DNA of 39,734 nt from JAAYZQ01 sp034428935 (GTDB taxonomy: Bacteria; Chloroflexota; Anaerolineae; JAAYZQ01): contig DAOUHB010000024.1 in NCBI GenBank assembly GCA_034428935.1, positions 1-39,734 of the forward strand, written 5' to 3'. Numbering within the stretch: position 1 is the first letter of the stretch; each line of letters opens with the position of its first letter. Below are positions 1 through 8,066 of the stretch, one piece after another. Under the pieces are notes generated by a model that saw only the letters and a list, made by a program, of their open reading frames with translations, searched no databases and was not told the origin of the DNA. Both the position numbers and the translations under genes were made by a program.

Positions 1-1
1 C

Positions 2-133
2 CTGCCCAGGGAGTGGGACGACCCCGACCGCAACGAGGAGGACCCCCACGAGCAACTGGCCGACTTTGTCGGCCGCATGTGGAACGCCCTCCAGGCCTGG
101 AATCAGATCTTGACCCACCTGCTTCCGCGCTGA
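2..133 (+). CDS. C-terminal end of an unidentified protein (5' truncated by the window)
   Basis: An open frame enters from the left edge and ends at a TGA at 131-133, giving 43 residues. The visible part is acidic (segment WDDPDRNEEDPHEQLADF) and then amphipathic (residues around WNALQAWNQILTHLLP). No domain can be recognised from so short a tail. It runs in the same direction as the ABC exporter that starts at 371, but a separate promoter at 219-247 lies between them, so they need not share a transcript. A weak hairpin (GGCAC-ctg-GTGCC, about 140-152) follows the stop and could act as a poor terminator. The codons are GC-rich at third positions like the neighbours, which supports it being a real gene end. 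Confidence 0.55.
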   Translation: MPREWDDPDRNEEDPHEQLADFVGRMWNALQAWNQILTHLLPR

Positions 134-218
134 CGGCCCGGCACCTGGTGCCCTTGATCCCTTTCCCCGTCCGCGGAAATCTCCCGCCCCGAACCGCCTG
201 CATCAAATCGAATCCAAC

Positions 219-247
219 TTGACACCGGGCATTTTCCGATGCACAAT
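219..247 (+). promoter_or_regulatory. sigma70-type promoter of the ABC-2 exporter operon
   Basis: TTGACA (219-224), a 17-bp spacer, then CACAAT (242-247). The predicted start is near 254, leaving a leader of about 117 nt before the ATPase gene. The leader contains a short GGCGG/CCGCC hairpin. Confidence 0.55.
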
Positions 248-370
248 ATCTCCTTGGCGGTCTTTCGGGCCGCCACGTCGTTCTTTTGGGCGCTCCTCGC
301 GCCGGGGAAGCTTGGCAACCGGCCGGGAGCATGGTTGGCTTCAAAGGAAGCCGGTCAAAGGAGGGTGACC

Positions 371-1243
371 ATGAGCGTCATCGAGGTGAACCATCTGACC
401 AAGTACTACGGCAAGGCCCGGGGCATCGTCGACCTCTCGTTCGGGGTGGACGAAGGCGAGATCTTTGGCTTCATCGGGCCCAACGGCGCCGGCAAGTCGA
501 CCACGATTCGCCTGCTCCTGTCCCTCATCCATCCCACCAGTGGCAGTGCCACCATCTTTGGCAAGGACTGCATCCAGTACGGGCCGGAGCTCCGGCGAGA
601 CATCGGCTACCTGCCCTCCGAGGTCTTTTATTACGATCGTATGAAGGTCATCGACCTGCTAAAATATTCGGCCAGTTTTTACGACGGGGCCGAGATGCAG
701 CGCGTGCACGAGCTGGCCGAGGTGATGGAGCTGGAGCTGAACCGCCGCATCGAAGACCTGTCCTATGGCAACCGGAAAAAGGTGGGCATCGTGCAGGGCC
801 TGTTGCACCGACCCAGGCTGCTCTTCCTCGACGAGCCCACCGCCGGCCTTGACCCCCTCATGCAGCGCAAAACCTTCGAGCTCATCCGCCAGGAGAACCA
901 GCGCGGCGTGACGGTCTTTTTCTCGTCCCACATCCTGGGCGAGGTGCAGCGCATGTGCAGCCGCGTCGCCATCATCAAGGAAGGCCGCATCATCGAGGTC
1001 GCCGACATTCGCACGCTGCAGCAGAACAACTACAAGAAGGTTCGCGTGGCGGCCGAGACCCTCGATCCCACCTGTTTCGATCTCCCCGGCGTGACCAACC
1101 TGGAGCACCACAACGGCACCCTGCGCTTCTTTTACAAGGGCGACATCAACGCCGTCATGCACAGGCTCGGTGAGATCACCGTCTCGGACGTGACCATCGA
1201 GGAGCCGACGCTGGAAGAGATCTTCCTGCACTACTACGAGTAG
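371..1243 (+). CDS. ABC-2 type transporter, ATP-binding protein
   Basis: This 290-aa ATPase would power the two permeases that follow. Walker A is GPNGAGKST at residues 36-44. The signature is a variant, LSYGN, in place of LSGGQ, and Walker B is LLFLDEPTAGLD. The H-loop reads FFSSHILGEVQRM. The C-terminal part after the H-loop resembles the regulatory tail of drug or lantibiotic-immunity type ABC-2 ATPases. An upstream-extended frame to 239 exists, but the ATG at 371 has a strong aGGAGGg Shine-Dalgarno and starts at the usual family N-terminus (SVIEVNHLTKYYG), so it is chosen. Its stop is 9 bp before the next start. Substrate unknown; antibiotic or peptide efflux, or self-immunity, would fit the family. 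Confidence 0.92.
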   Translation: MSVIEVNHLTKYYGKARGIVDLSFGVDEGEIFGFIGPNGAGKSTTIRLLLSLIHPTSGSATIFGKDCIQYGPELRRDIGYLPSEVFYYDRMKVIDLLKYSASFYDGAEMQRVHELAEVMELELNRRIEDLSYGNRKKVGIVQGLLHRPRLLFLDEPTAGLDPLMQRKTFELIRQENQRGVTVFFSSHILGEVQRMCSRVAIIKEGRIIEVADIRTLQQNNYKKVRVAAETLDPTCFDLPGVTNLEHHNGTLRFFYKGDINAVMHRLGEITVSDVTIEEPTLEEIFLHYYE

Positions 1244-1252
1244 GGGGCGATC

Positions 1253-2062
1253 ATGGCCACGAACATTTTCCTACACGAGCTCAAGATGCACCTCAGGTCC
1301 GCCATTACCTGGTCGGTGGCCCTGGCGGTGCTGATATTCGTCTTTGTGTCGTTGTTCTCCTCCTTTGCCGCCGACGCCAGGCTTCTGAGCGAGATGCTGT
1401 CCCGATTCCCCAGGGAGCTGCTCACCGCCTTTGGCCTGGACGGCGTCGACCTCTCGACCATCCTGGGCTACTTTAGCCTTGCCTTCCTCTTTGTCCAGAT
1501 CTGCCTGGCCATCCAGGCGGCGAACTATGGCTTTTCCCTGGTGTCCATCGAAGAGAGGGAATGGACGGCCGACTTTCTCCTCACCAAGCCGGTGACCCGC
1601 ACCCAGATCCTGAACAGCAAGTTGCTGGCCGCCCTGGGCGGCTTGTTCCTGACCGACGTCGTCGTCTGGATCAGCAGCCTGGCCCTGATCAATGCCTTCA
1701 AGGGTGATGCGACGTATGACGGCGGCGCCCTGCTGCTGTTGATGCTGAGCATCGTGCCGTTCCAGTTGTTCTTCCTGGCCGTCGGCCTGCTGGTCTCGTT
1801 GCTGGTGAAAAAGGTCAGGAGCGTGACGCCCTACGCCATGGCCCTCGGCTTCGGGATGTACGTGCTGGCCGCCTTTGGCGACATGCTGGGCGAGAGTTTC
1901 CTGGAACAGATCACGCCCTTCAAGCACTTTGACGCCAGCTATATCATCCAACACGGGGCCTACGATCTGCCCCTGGTGCTCGTCAGCGTCGCGGTAATCG
2001 TCGTTGCCCTGGTGGGCAGCTATCTGCTCTACACCAGGCGGGATATCCCGTCCCCGGTGTGA
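1253..2062 (+). CDS. ABC-2 type transporter permease (first subunit)
   Basis: A 269-aa integral membrane protein. Residues 1-15 are a cytosolic NIFLHELKMHLRS segment typical of ABC-2 permeases. About six hydrophobic segments follow, for example around WSVALAVLIFVFVSLF and the final LVLVSVAVIVVALVGSYLLY. It ends in TRRDIPSPV. The middle carries the conserved EEREWTADFLLTKPVTR motif seen in bacterial ABC-2 permeases, where the ATPase docks. It starts 9 bp after the ATPase stop, with a G-rich ribosome site (ggggg). It likely forms a heterodimeric channel with the paralogous permease downstream: both share the sequence plan (xxIFLxELKxxxRS at the start, K(Y/H)FDAxx near the end, YARRD at the terminus). 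Confidence 0.9.
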   Translation: MATNIFLHELKMHLRSAITWSVALAVLIFVFVSLFSSFAADARLLSEMLSRFPRELLTAFGLDGVDLSTILGYFSLAFLFVQICLAIQAANYGFSLVSIEEREWTADFLLTKPVTRTQILNSKLLAALGGLFLTDVVVWISSLALINAFKGDATYDGGALLLLMLSIVPFQLFFLAVGLLVSLLVKKVRSVTPYAMALGFGMYVLAAFGDMLGESFLEQITPFKHFDASYIIQHGAYDLPLVLVSVAVIVVALVGSYLLYTRRDIPSPV

Positions 2063-2073
2063 GGAGGCAGGTG

Positions 2074-2868
2074 ATGAATATCTTCTTGAGGGAACTGAAG
2101 GCAAATTTCCGATCGCTCCTCATCTGGGGCGTCATCGTCGTCCTGTTCGTCACGGTCGGCGTGAGCAAGTTTTCGGCATACTACGAGAACCCGGAGATGC
2201 TGGCCATGCTGGACAGCATGCCCCCGGCCGTCCTGGCGGCATTCAACTTTGGGGCATTCAACCTGACCACGGTCACCGGCTTTTTCGGGTTGATGTTCAC
2301 CTATTTCGCGCTTCTCCTGTGCATCGCGGCAGCCATGTGGGGCAGCGACATCATCTCCAAAGAGGAGCGCGACAAGACCGTCGAGTTCGCCCTGACCCTG
2401 CCGGTCACCCGCGGCCGCGTGGTCACCGCCAAGGCCCTGGCCGCGCTGGTAAACTGCATTGCCCTCCTGCTCATCACCTGGGGCGCGTCCCTCCTCAGCG
2501 CGGCGCAATACGAGCCCGACGCCCGCTTCTACCGGTTCCTGGCCCTTTCGATGCTGGCCCTGTTCATCATGCAGGTGACGTTCCTGTCCATCGGCATTTT
2601 TTTGGGGTGCGCTATGAAACGCTACAAGCGGGTCACCTCCGTGGCCGTGTCCGTGCTCCTGGGCACCTACTTCCTGTCCATCATCTCCGGCCTGACCCGG
2701 GACCTGGATTTCCTGAAGTACTTGACCCCGTTCAAGTACTTTGACGCGGGCCGGATGCTCCACGAATCGAGTCTCGACCCGGTCTTTGTCGTCCTCTCGC
2801 TGGCCATCGTCGTTGCCAGCATGGCGGGCGCGTACCTGACCTACGCCCGGAGAGACCTGTATATCTAG
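2074..2868 (+). CDS. ABC-2 type transporter permease (second subunit)
   Basis: A 264-aa paralogue of the preceding permease. The start at 2074 is preferred over the in-frame codon at 2059 because GAGGAGG (2061-2067) sits 6 bp upstream and the protein then begins MNIFLRELKANFRS, aligned with its sister. It has about six transmembrane segments and the docking motif EERDKTVEFALTLPVTRG. The C-terminus is YLTYARRDLYI. The distance to the upstream stop is 11 bp, so the ATPase and the two permeases form one operon. It is the last gene before a convergent minus-strand gene, 51 bp away, and no clear terminator is visible there. Confidence 0.9.
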   Translation: MNIFLRELKANFRSLLIWGVIVVLFVTVGVSKFSAYYENPEMLAMLDSMPPAVLAAFNFGAFNLTTVTGFFGLMFTYFALLLCIAAAMWGSDIISKEERDKTVEFALTLPVTRGRVVTAKALAALVNCIALLLITWGASLLSAAQYEPDARFYRFLALSMLALFIMQVTFLSIGIFLGCAMKRYKRVTSVAVSVLLGTYFLSIISGLTRDLDFLKYLTPFKYFDAGRMLHESSLDPVFVVLSLAIVVASMAGAYLTYARRDLYI

Positions 2869-2919
2869 CGGCCGGCCCGCCCCATGTCCAGAACCACTGA
2901 CTACCGCCGGTAGGGGCAC

Positions 2920-5205
2920 TCATTCGCCGATCGTGTGCGTCTTGCCTGGCGCCAGGCTGAAATGGACCTCCGAGCCGGCCGCGGAGCGATAGGTGATCGC
3001 CAGGGGACCCGGGCCGCCGGTGTGCGTCACCGTAATGCCGGTGTGCATTGCCCGGACGGTGATGGTGTGTCCCCCGAAACGCAGGTCCTCCAGTTCGGCG
3101 GAATCCCACGCGGCCGCAAGCTGCGGTGCGATCGTCACGGCGTGGAGGTCGGCGCGCACTTGAATGCCCATCAGGTCCTCCACCACGCCACGCACCAGGG
3201 TCGCCCCCGACCACAACTGCAGAAAGGACAGGCCTTCCGGAATCAGCTCGTGGAACATGCCGATGCTGCCGTGATCGAGGGTCTGGGCCAGGTGCTGCAG
3301 CATGGCCAATCCCAGCTCGGGGTCGCCATAGCGATACGCTCCCCGGCTGAGTGCCGCGCTGGGCAAGGTCCACACCCGCTCATCGCTCCCCAGGGTGTGC
3401 ACCAGGCCCCAGTCGTTCAAATGCTCGCGCTGGAGCCGGTCCAACTCGGCGCGGGCATGGTCCACCGGTGCAATGCCAACCTCCAGGGGAACCACAGTCG
3501 ACCACTGCCCCGTATAGAGGGGCGTATTGGCATCACCCTGTACGGAATCGGCATAGAGCTGTTGCTCTGGCAGCCACCAATCGCCGTCAAAGGTAGCCTG
3601 CAGGCCGTCTGCCGCCTCTCGCGCCCGCGCCGCCGTCCCTACATCGCCAAGCACGGTCGCCATCTCTTCCAGGTTTCGCAGGGCCGCCCACAGATAGCCG
3701 GCCGAATCCACCTTCTCGAGCCCCATGCCCGGTTTCTCGACCATGGCCGGGCCCTCGGGGTAGCGGTCGCCGTCCCGGTCCGCGGTGGCCAACGTGTAGT
3801 CGAACAGGCCCTTCACGGCCGTGGGGTAAAGGGCCGCCAACAAGTCCCGGTCGCCCGTCCACCGGAAGGCGTCCCACACGGCCATTACCCACTGTGGTGT
3901 TTCCTGGGCATTGCCCGCACCTACCATCCTCCCGGAGGGGGAAACCTGGTGTGGGATACGTCCCTCCTGCTGAAGCTGCGTGCCGAGGAGCACGTGATTC
4001 CTTGCCGAGGAGACCAGGTTGCTGGCCAGCAAGCCAGGTATGCTGTAGTAGCCGTCGGCACTGAACCAGAAGGGAAACATCTCCAGCCCGGCGTAAAAGT
4101 AACCGCCCAGGGCCGGCGACTCGGCCTCTAGCATCTGCATGTTCGCCCGGGCCAGGTCAAAGGCGGCGTCTAGCTTTGGATCCGGGCTGTGAAAGCGCGG
4201 CCCTTCTGTGAGCAGCTTTTCGTAGAGCGCCTGCTTTTCGGCCCACAGGATGTCGCGCTTCGGAAGCCACTCGCTCAGGAGCGCCGAGGCCGGCCCGGCG
4301 CCCGACTCGACCTCGACGCCGATGGCAAATGTCCAGGAGCGCGCTTCCCCCGCGGCCAGGTGCGCCGCATACTCGAATTGGCCCACGCGTGTGCCATCCG
4401 GCCCTCTGGTCACGCGGGTCTGCAGGGGGGCCAGATCCCCTCCGGCGGCCACAGCCCAGGAATCGGGGGCGCCCCTGGCTCGGGCGACGATCTGCCCGTC
4501 CGTCACCTTGACGACCTCGCCTGCGTTTCGACTCTGGGCCAGGGACGTGAACCAGGCATCCTCCAGATCAAAGTAGCTCAAGAAGGCCAGGCGCACGTCA
4601 GCCGCCTCCGGTCCCTCGTTCTGCAGGGTGAGGGTGGTGAACAGCATCGGGAGATCCTGGGGCACGAAATCCTGGCGTGCTGCCCGCAGGCGACCGTGCT
4701 GATAGCCAAACTGCACGCCGGCAAAGGTCTGCGTGAAGTGCTGTGCATCGAGCAGCGGCCAGTCCGTGCCGTCCACGCGGACGACGTACCCGTATCCGTC
4801 CAGCGCCTTGACCGGCTGGGCCCAAACGCCTTGCAGTTCGTCCGCCAGTGGATCCCCCGGGCTTGGCCCGCCAAAGGCGTAAAGGTCGTACGGGTTGGAC
4901 CGCGGCCGAAATCCACCGTCAACGTCCCCGACGACATAGAGCCGACGGCCGGTGGTGGCAAACATCGTGTCGCCAGGCGCCACTCGCTTCTGGCGCACAG
5001 CGCCCCAGTCAAGTTCCTGCACAACCTCCGGGATGCGGTCCTGATAGAGGCGCGGAACGGGCAGGAAACGCGCGTTTTCCGCCATGCGGCTGCCCAGGGC
5101 GGCCCCGCCCACTATCACGGTCAAAGCTGCAACCAGGGCCAAACCCCGGCCCAGGCGTGGCCGCCCCGCCAGCCATGACCGCCAACGTGACAGGAGCATC
5201 TTCAT
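2920..5205 (-). CDS. membrane-anchored six-hairpin glycosidase (glycogen-debranching/amylo-alpha-1,6-glucosidase-like)
   Basis: A 761-aa protein with an N-terminal signal anchor (LGRGLALVAALTVIVGGAALG), so the catalytic part should be extracytoplasmic. An N-terminal beta-sandwich-like half (to about residue 330) precedes an (alpha/alpha)6 half with the recognisable stretches FPFWFSADGYYSIPGLL, GRIPHQVSPSGR, NAQETPQWVMAVWDAFRWTG and DRDGDRYPEGP. These occur in glycogen-debranching-like six-hairpin glycosidases and GH63-type relatives. The acid residues in the SADGYY and DRDGD segments are candidate catalytic residues by analogy only. The ATG at 5205 is preferred over the GTG at 5214 because GGAG lies 8 bp upstream. 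It is transcribed divergently from the 5443 unit, from its own promoter at 5238-5266. The exact sugar substrate cannot be told. Confidence 0.8.
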   Translation of the reverse strand: MKMLLSRWRSWLAGRPRLGRGLALVAALTVIVGGAALGSRMAENARFLPVPRLYQDRIPEVVQELDWGAVRQKRVAPGDTMFATTGRRLYVVGDVDGGFRPRSNPYDLYAFGGPSPGDPLADELQGVWAQPVKALDGYGYVVRVDGTDWPLLDAQHFTQTFAGVQFGYQHGRLRAARQDFVPQDLPMLFTTLTLQNEGPEAADVRLAFLSYFDLEDAWFTSLAQSRNAGEVVKVTDGQIVARARGAPDSWAVAAGGDLAPLQTRVTRGPDGTRVGQFEYAAHLAAGEARSWTFAIGVEVESGAGPASALLSEWLPKRDILWAEKQALYEKLLTEGPRFHSPDPKLDAAFDLARANMQMLEAESPALGGYFYAGLEMFPFWFSADGYYSIPGLLASNLVSSARNHVLLGTQLQQEGRIPHQVSPSGRMVGAGNAQETPQWVMAVWDAFRWTGDRDLLAALYPTAVKGLFDYTLATADRDGDRYPEGPAMVEKPGMGLEKVDSAGYLWAALRNLEEMATVLGDVGTAARAREAADGLQATFDGDWWLPEQQLYADSVQGDANTPLYTGQWSTVVPLEVGIAPVDHARAELDRLQREHLNDWGLVHTLGSDERVWTLPSAALSRGAYRYGDPELGLAMLQHLAQTLDHGSIGMFHELIPEGLSFLQLWSGATLVRGVVEDLMGIQVRADLHAVTIAPQLAAAWDSAELEDLRFGGHTITVRAMHTGITVTHTGGPGPLAITYRSAAGSEVHFSLAPGKTHTIGE

Positions 5206-5237
5206 GTCCACCACTCCAACGACAACCGGTGACCGCG

Positions 5238-5266
5238 ATCATATCATAAAGGAGCCAAACAGGCAA
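5238..5266 (-). promoter_or_regulatory. promoter of the glycosidase gene
   Basis: On the minus strand TTGCCT (5261-5266), a 17-bp spacer and TATGAT (5238-5243). The predicted start near 5231 gives a leader of about 25 nt. A second, overlapping TATGAT lies just upstream in the run TATGATATGAT. Confidence 0.6.
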
Positions 5267-5378
5267 AGATCTGTTAAAGGGCTTGATGGCGTCATCATCC
5301 TGCTGACCGTGCTGTACATCCGCTCGCTGTAATGCCGCTCTTGCTCGCCGTTGCCCTATTCCGCCGCCAGGCCCGCAG

Positions 5379-5407
5379 TTGACAAAAGGGGCGGGACGGC
5401 CTATACT
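5379..5407 (+). promoter_or_regulatory. near-consensus sigma70 promoter
   Basis: TTGACA (5379-5384), exactly 17 bp, then TATACT (5402-5407). It points at the 121-aa ORF and, through it, the hydrolase and DUF2142 genes. The predicted start near 5414 leaves a leader of about 29 nt containing AGAGG before the ATG at 5443. Confidence 0.75.
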
Positions 5408-5442
5408 CCAATCCCGGGACAAGAGATCCTGCGAGAGGAAAC

Positions 5443-5808
5443 ATGCGACCGTTGCCGGACGCTGAGGCGGGTCGGGCCAGGTGCCAGGCCGGCCCACGCA
5501 CAGAAAAGGACAGACACCAGGCCGCCGCCGGCTCGGTCGTAGCCCCTCTCCTCCTCACCTCCCTCAAGGTTATCGTGGGCTTGCTCACCGGCAGCCGGCG
5601 CGGCTCGCACAGCATTCAGGTCCAGCCTCCCCCCGGGCGACACCACGTCGGGGGCCGCTGCCTGGCCTGCTCCGTCCTGCCCGCCCCCTCGGTCCACTGG
5701 CTGTTCGAGCCACTGGATCAAGAACTCATGGCCAGGATCGAGGACCTCAGCCGCGTCCTGGTCCGTCTCGAGCTCAAAGGGGAGCCTCGAGAGAAAGGGT
5801 CTGAATGA
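5443..5808 (+). CDS. hypothetical 121-aa protein, first gene of a three-gene unit
   Basis: Not recognised. It sits behind the near-consensus promoter at 5379-5407, has AGAGG about 6 bp before its ATG, and its TGA overlaps the next ATG in an ATGA arrangement. These three facts support translation. The protein has a basic N-terminus, one short hydrophobic stretch (VVAPLLLTSLKVIVGLLTGS, about residues 32-51), a Pro/His/Cys-rich middle and an amphipathic, charged C-terminus (QELMARIEDLSRVLVRLELK). The hydrophobic stretch looks like the first helix of cation-diffusion-facilitator transporters, but the rest does not follow. It could be a remnant or a chance likeness. Overlapping frames of similar length exist, so the reading frame itself is not certain. 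Confidence 0.45.
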   Translation: MRPLPDAEAGRARCQAGPRTEKDRHQAAAGSVVAPLLLTSLKVIVGLLTGSRRGSHSIQVQPPPGRHHVGGRCLACSVLPAPSVHWLFEPLDQELMARIEDLSRVLVRLELKGEPREKGSE

Positions 5809-8066
5809 AAGGGCTATTGGAGTCGCTGCGGGGGTGGATCCGGACGCTGCTGCCGGGCCCCGATGCCTGGCGTGGCGCGGCCTATGGTGCCGCGGCGCTG
5901 TACCTGTTCGCCCTGGCCGCCTTTGCCCTGGGGCAGGCGCCCCGGGGCCTGTGGGCGATCGTCACCTTCCTGGGCCTCATGGTCTTTGGTGGGGCCCTGG
6001 CCTTTCTAAGTGGCGCCCTGGTGGACCTGGTCGTCAAGGTTGTCAACGCCATCCCTGCCCTCTTTCGCGCCGTGCTGGCGGGCACAGGCTTGCTCCTGGC
6101 CATGATGATCTTTCCGGGCAGGGGGCCCCTGGGCACCGTCCTTCTCGTCCTCGCCGTGGTCGTGCCCGGCGCGCTGCTGGGGGCTGCGGCCTGGACGCTG
6201 AGCCGGGGCGGGTGGCAGGCCCTCATCCCGCGCCACCGGGCGGTCCTGGTCGCCGGCGCTGTCCTGGGCGCCGCCCTCCTGGCCGCCGGGCTGGCCTGGT
6301 ACCTGTGGCCCGGCCTGGCCGTGGACCCGGCGCCCGTCGCCCTGGCCGGGCAGCCCGCCATCGAGGCGCCCCCGGCCGAGGATCCCTCCGCCCCCGGCCC
6401 CTACGCCGTCGCCACGCTGACGTATGGCAGCGGGACAGACCGGCACCGCCCGGAGTACGGCGAGGATGCCGCTCTCCAGACCGAGTCGGTGGATGGCTCG
6501 CCCCTGGTGGACAACTGGAGCGGCATCACCGGTAGTCTGCGCAGCGCCTACTGGGGCTTTGACGCCAGCGCCCTGCCCCTCAATGGCCGCGTCTGGTACC
6601 CGGCGCCGGGGAGCGCAGCCGCAGCAGGCGGAGGCCCCTTTCCCCTGGCCATCATCGTCCACGGCAATCACAACATGTTCGAGTATTCGGACCCGGGCTA
6701 TGCCTACCTGGGCGAGCTTCTGGCCAGCCGCGGGATCGTCCTCGTCTCGGTCGACGAGAATTTCCTCAACGGCGGCTGGACCGACTGGGTGATGTTTGGC
6801 GTTCCCCAGGACCTGAAAGAGGAGAACGACGCCCGGGGCTGGCTCCTGCTGGAACACCTGCGCCAGTGGCGCCGCTGGAACGAGACGGCCGGTAACCCTT
6901 TCTACGGCCAGGTCAACCTGGACCGCGTCGCAGTCATGGGCCATTCCCGGGGCGGCGAGGCGGCGGCCATCGCCGCGTTCTTTAACGGGCTGCCCTCCTA
7001 CCCGGGCAGCGCCAACAAGCTCTTTGACTATGGCTTTGGCATCCGCTCCGTCGTGGCCATCGCCCCCGTCGACGGCCAGTACCGGCCTGGAGGCCACGGT
7101 ACCCCCCTGGAGAACGTCAGCTACCTGGTGCTCCAGGGCTCCCACGACGGCGATATGCGCTCCTTCGACGGCATCCGCCAGTTCAATCGCCTGCGCTTCG
7201 AAGGACAGGGCAATTGGTTCAAGGCAGCGGTCTATTTCGACCGGGCCAACCACGGGCAGTTCAACACCGCCTGGGGGCGTTCGGACGCCGGGAGTTTCGC
7301 CGGCAGGGGGCTCCTCAACCTGGCGCCCATCATGCCCGAAGAGGAACAGCGCCAGATCGCCCGGGTGCTCATCTCGGCCTTCCTCGAGGCTACCCTCCAC
7401 GACCGGCAAGAATACCGGCCCATCTTCCGCGACCTGCGCCTGGGGCAGGCCTGGCTGCCGTCGACGGCCTATGTCACGCGCTACGCCGAGCCCGGCACGA
7501 CGTGGTTGGCCAACTTTGACGAGGACCTGAACGCCCGGACGGCTACCTTGCCGGGGGCCACGGCCGGCGGCCAGGACCTTTCCCGGTGGTACGAGAAGCT
7601 GGTCGACAAGAAGTGGGGTGACTATGACACCAGCGCCGTCTACCTGGGCTGGGATTCGGCCGCCGCGACACCGCCGAGCTATCGCCTGGACATGCCAGAG
7701 GGCGCCTATCCCGGCGCTCCGGGCAGCACCCTGGTCCTGGACCTGGCCGCCGGCGAGGTCTACTCCCGGCCCCTCGACCTGACCGTGGAGGTCGCGGACC
7801 GGGCGGGCCAGGTGGCAAGGCTGGCCCTGAGCCGCTTTGCCCCGCTCCCGCCCCAGATCGAGTTCCACACCCTCAAGCACTCGCTCCTGGAGCCGCCTGG
7901 CATGCGCTCGGCCGAGCCCGTCTTCCAGACCTACGAGTTCCCCCTGGCAGCCTTCCAGGCCAGCAACCCAGGCCTGGACGTCGCCAGCCTGGCCGCCATC
8001 CGCCTGATCATGGACGAGAGCGACGAGGGGCTGGTGATCCTGGACAACGTGGGAATCCGGCCGTGA
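5805..8066 (+). CDS. membrane-bound alpha/beta-hydrolase
   Basis: A 753-aa protein. The first about 170 residues hold roughly five hydrophobic segments (for example AAALYLFALAAFALG, AVLAGTGLLLAMMIF, AVLVAGAVLGAALLAAGL), followed by a Pro/Ala-rich linker. The rest is an alpha/beta-hydrolase: FPLAIIVHGNHN gives the oxyanion-hole strand, and the nucleophile elbow is MGHSRGGEA with Ser381. An acid (likely in LQGSHDGDM) and a histidine (likely DRANHGQFN) come at the expected later positions. It ends with a beta-rich domain after about residue 600. The family level (chlorophyllase/dienelactone-hydrolase-like) is clear; the substrate is not. It overlaps the ORF upstream (ATGA) and the DUF2142 gene downstream (GTGA), so the three are probably translationally coupled. 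Confidence 0.8.
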   Translation: MKGLLESLRGWIRTLLPGPDAWRGAAYGAAALYLFALAAFALGQAPRGLWAIVTFLGLMVFGGALAFLSGALVDLVVKVVNAIPALFRAVLAGTGLLLAMMIFPGRGPLGTVLLVLAVVVPGALLGAAAWTLSRGGWQALIPRHRAVLVAGAVLGAALLAAGLAWYLWPGLAVDPAPVALAGQPAIEAPPAEDPSAPGPYAVATLTYGSGTDRHRPEYGEDAALQTESVDGSPLVDNWSGITGSLRSAYWGFDASALPLNGRVWYPAPGSAAAAGGGPFPLAIIVHGNHNMFEYSDPGYAYLGELLASRGIVLVSVDENFLNGGWTDWVMFGVPQDLKEENDARGWLLLEHLRQWRRWNETAGNPFYGQVNLDRVAVMGHSRGGEAAAIAAFFNGLPSYPGSANKLFDYGFGIRSVVAIAPVDGQYRPGGHGTPLENVSYLVLQGSHDGDMRSFDGIRQFNRLRFEGQGNWFKAAVYFDRANHGQFNTAWGRSDAGSFAGRGLLNLAPIMPEEEQRQIARVLISAFLEATLHDRQEYRPIFRDLRLGQAWLPSTAYVTRYAEPGTTWLANFDEDLNARTATLPGATAGGQDLSRWYEKLVDKKWGDYDTSAVYLGWDSAAATPPSYRLDMPEGAYPGAPGSTLVLDLAAGEVYSRPLDLTVEVADRAGQVARLALSRFAPLPPQIEFHTLKHSLLEPPGMRSAEPVFQTYEFPLAAFQASNPGLDVASLAAIRLIMDESDEGLVILDNVGIRP

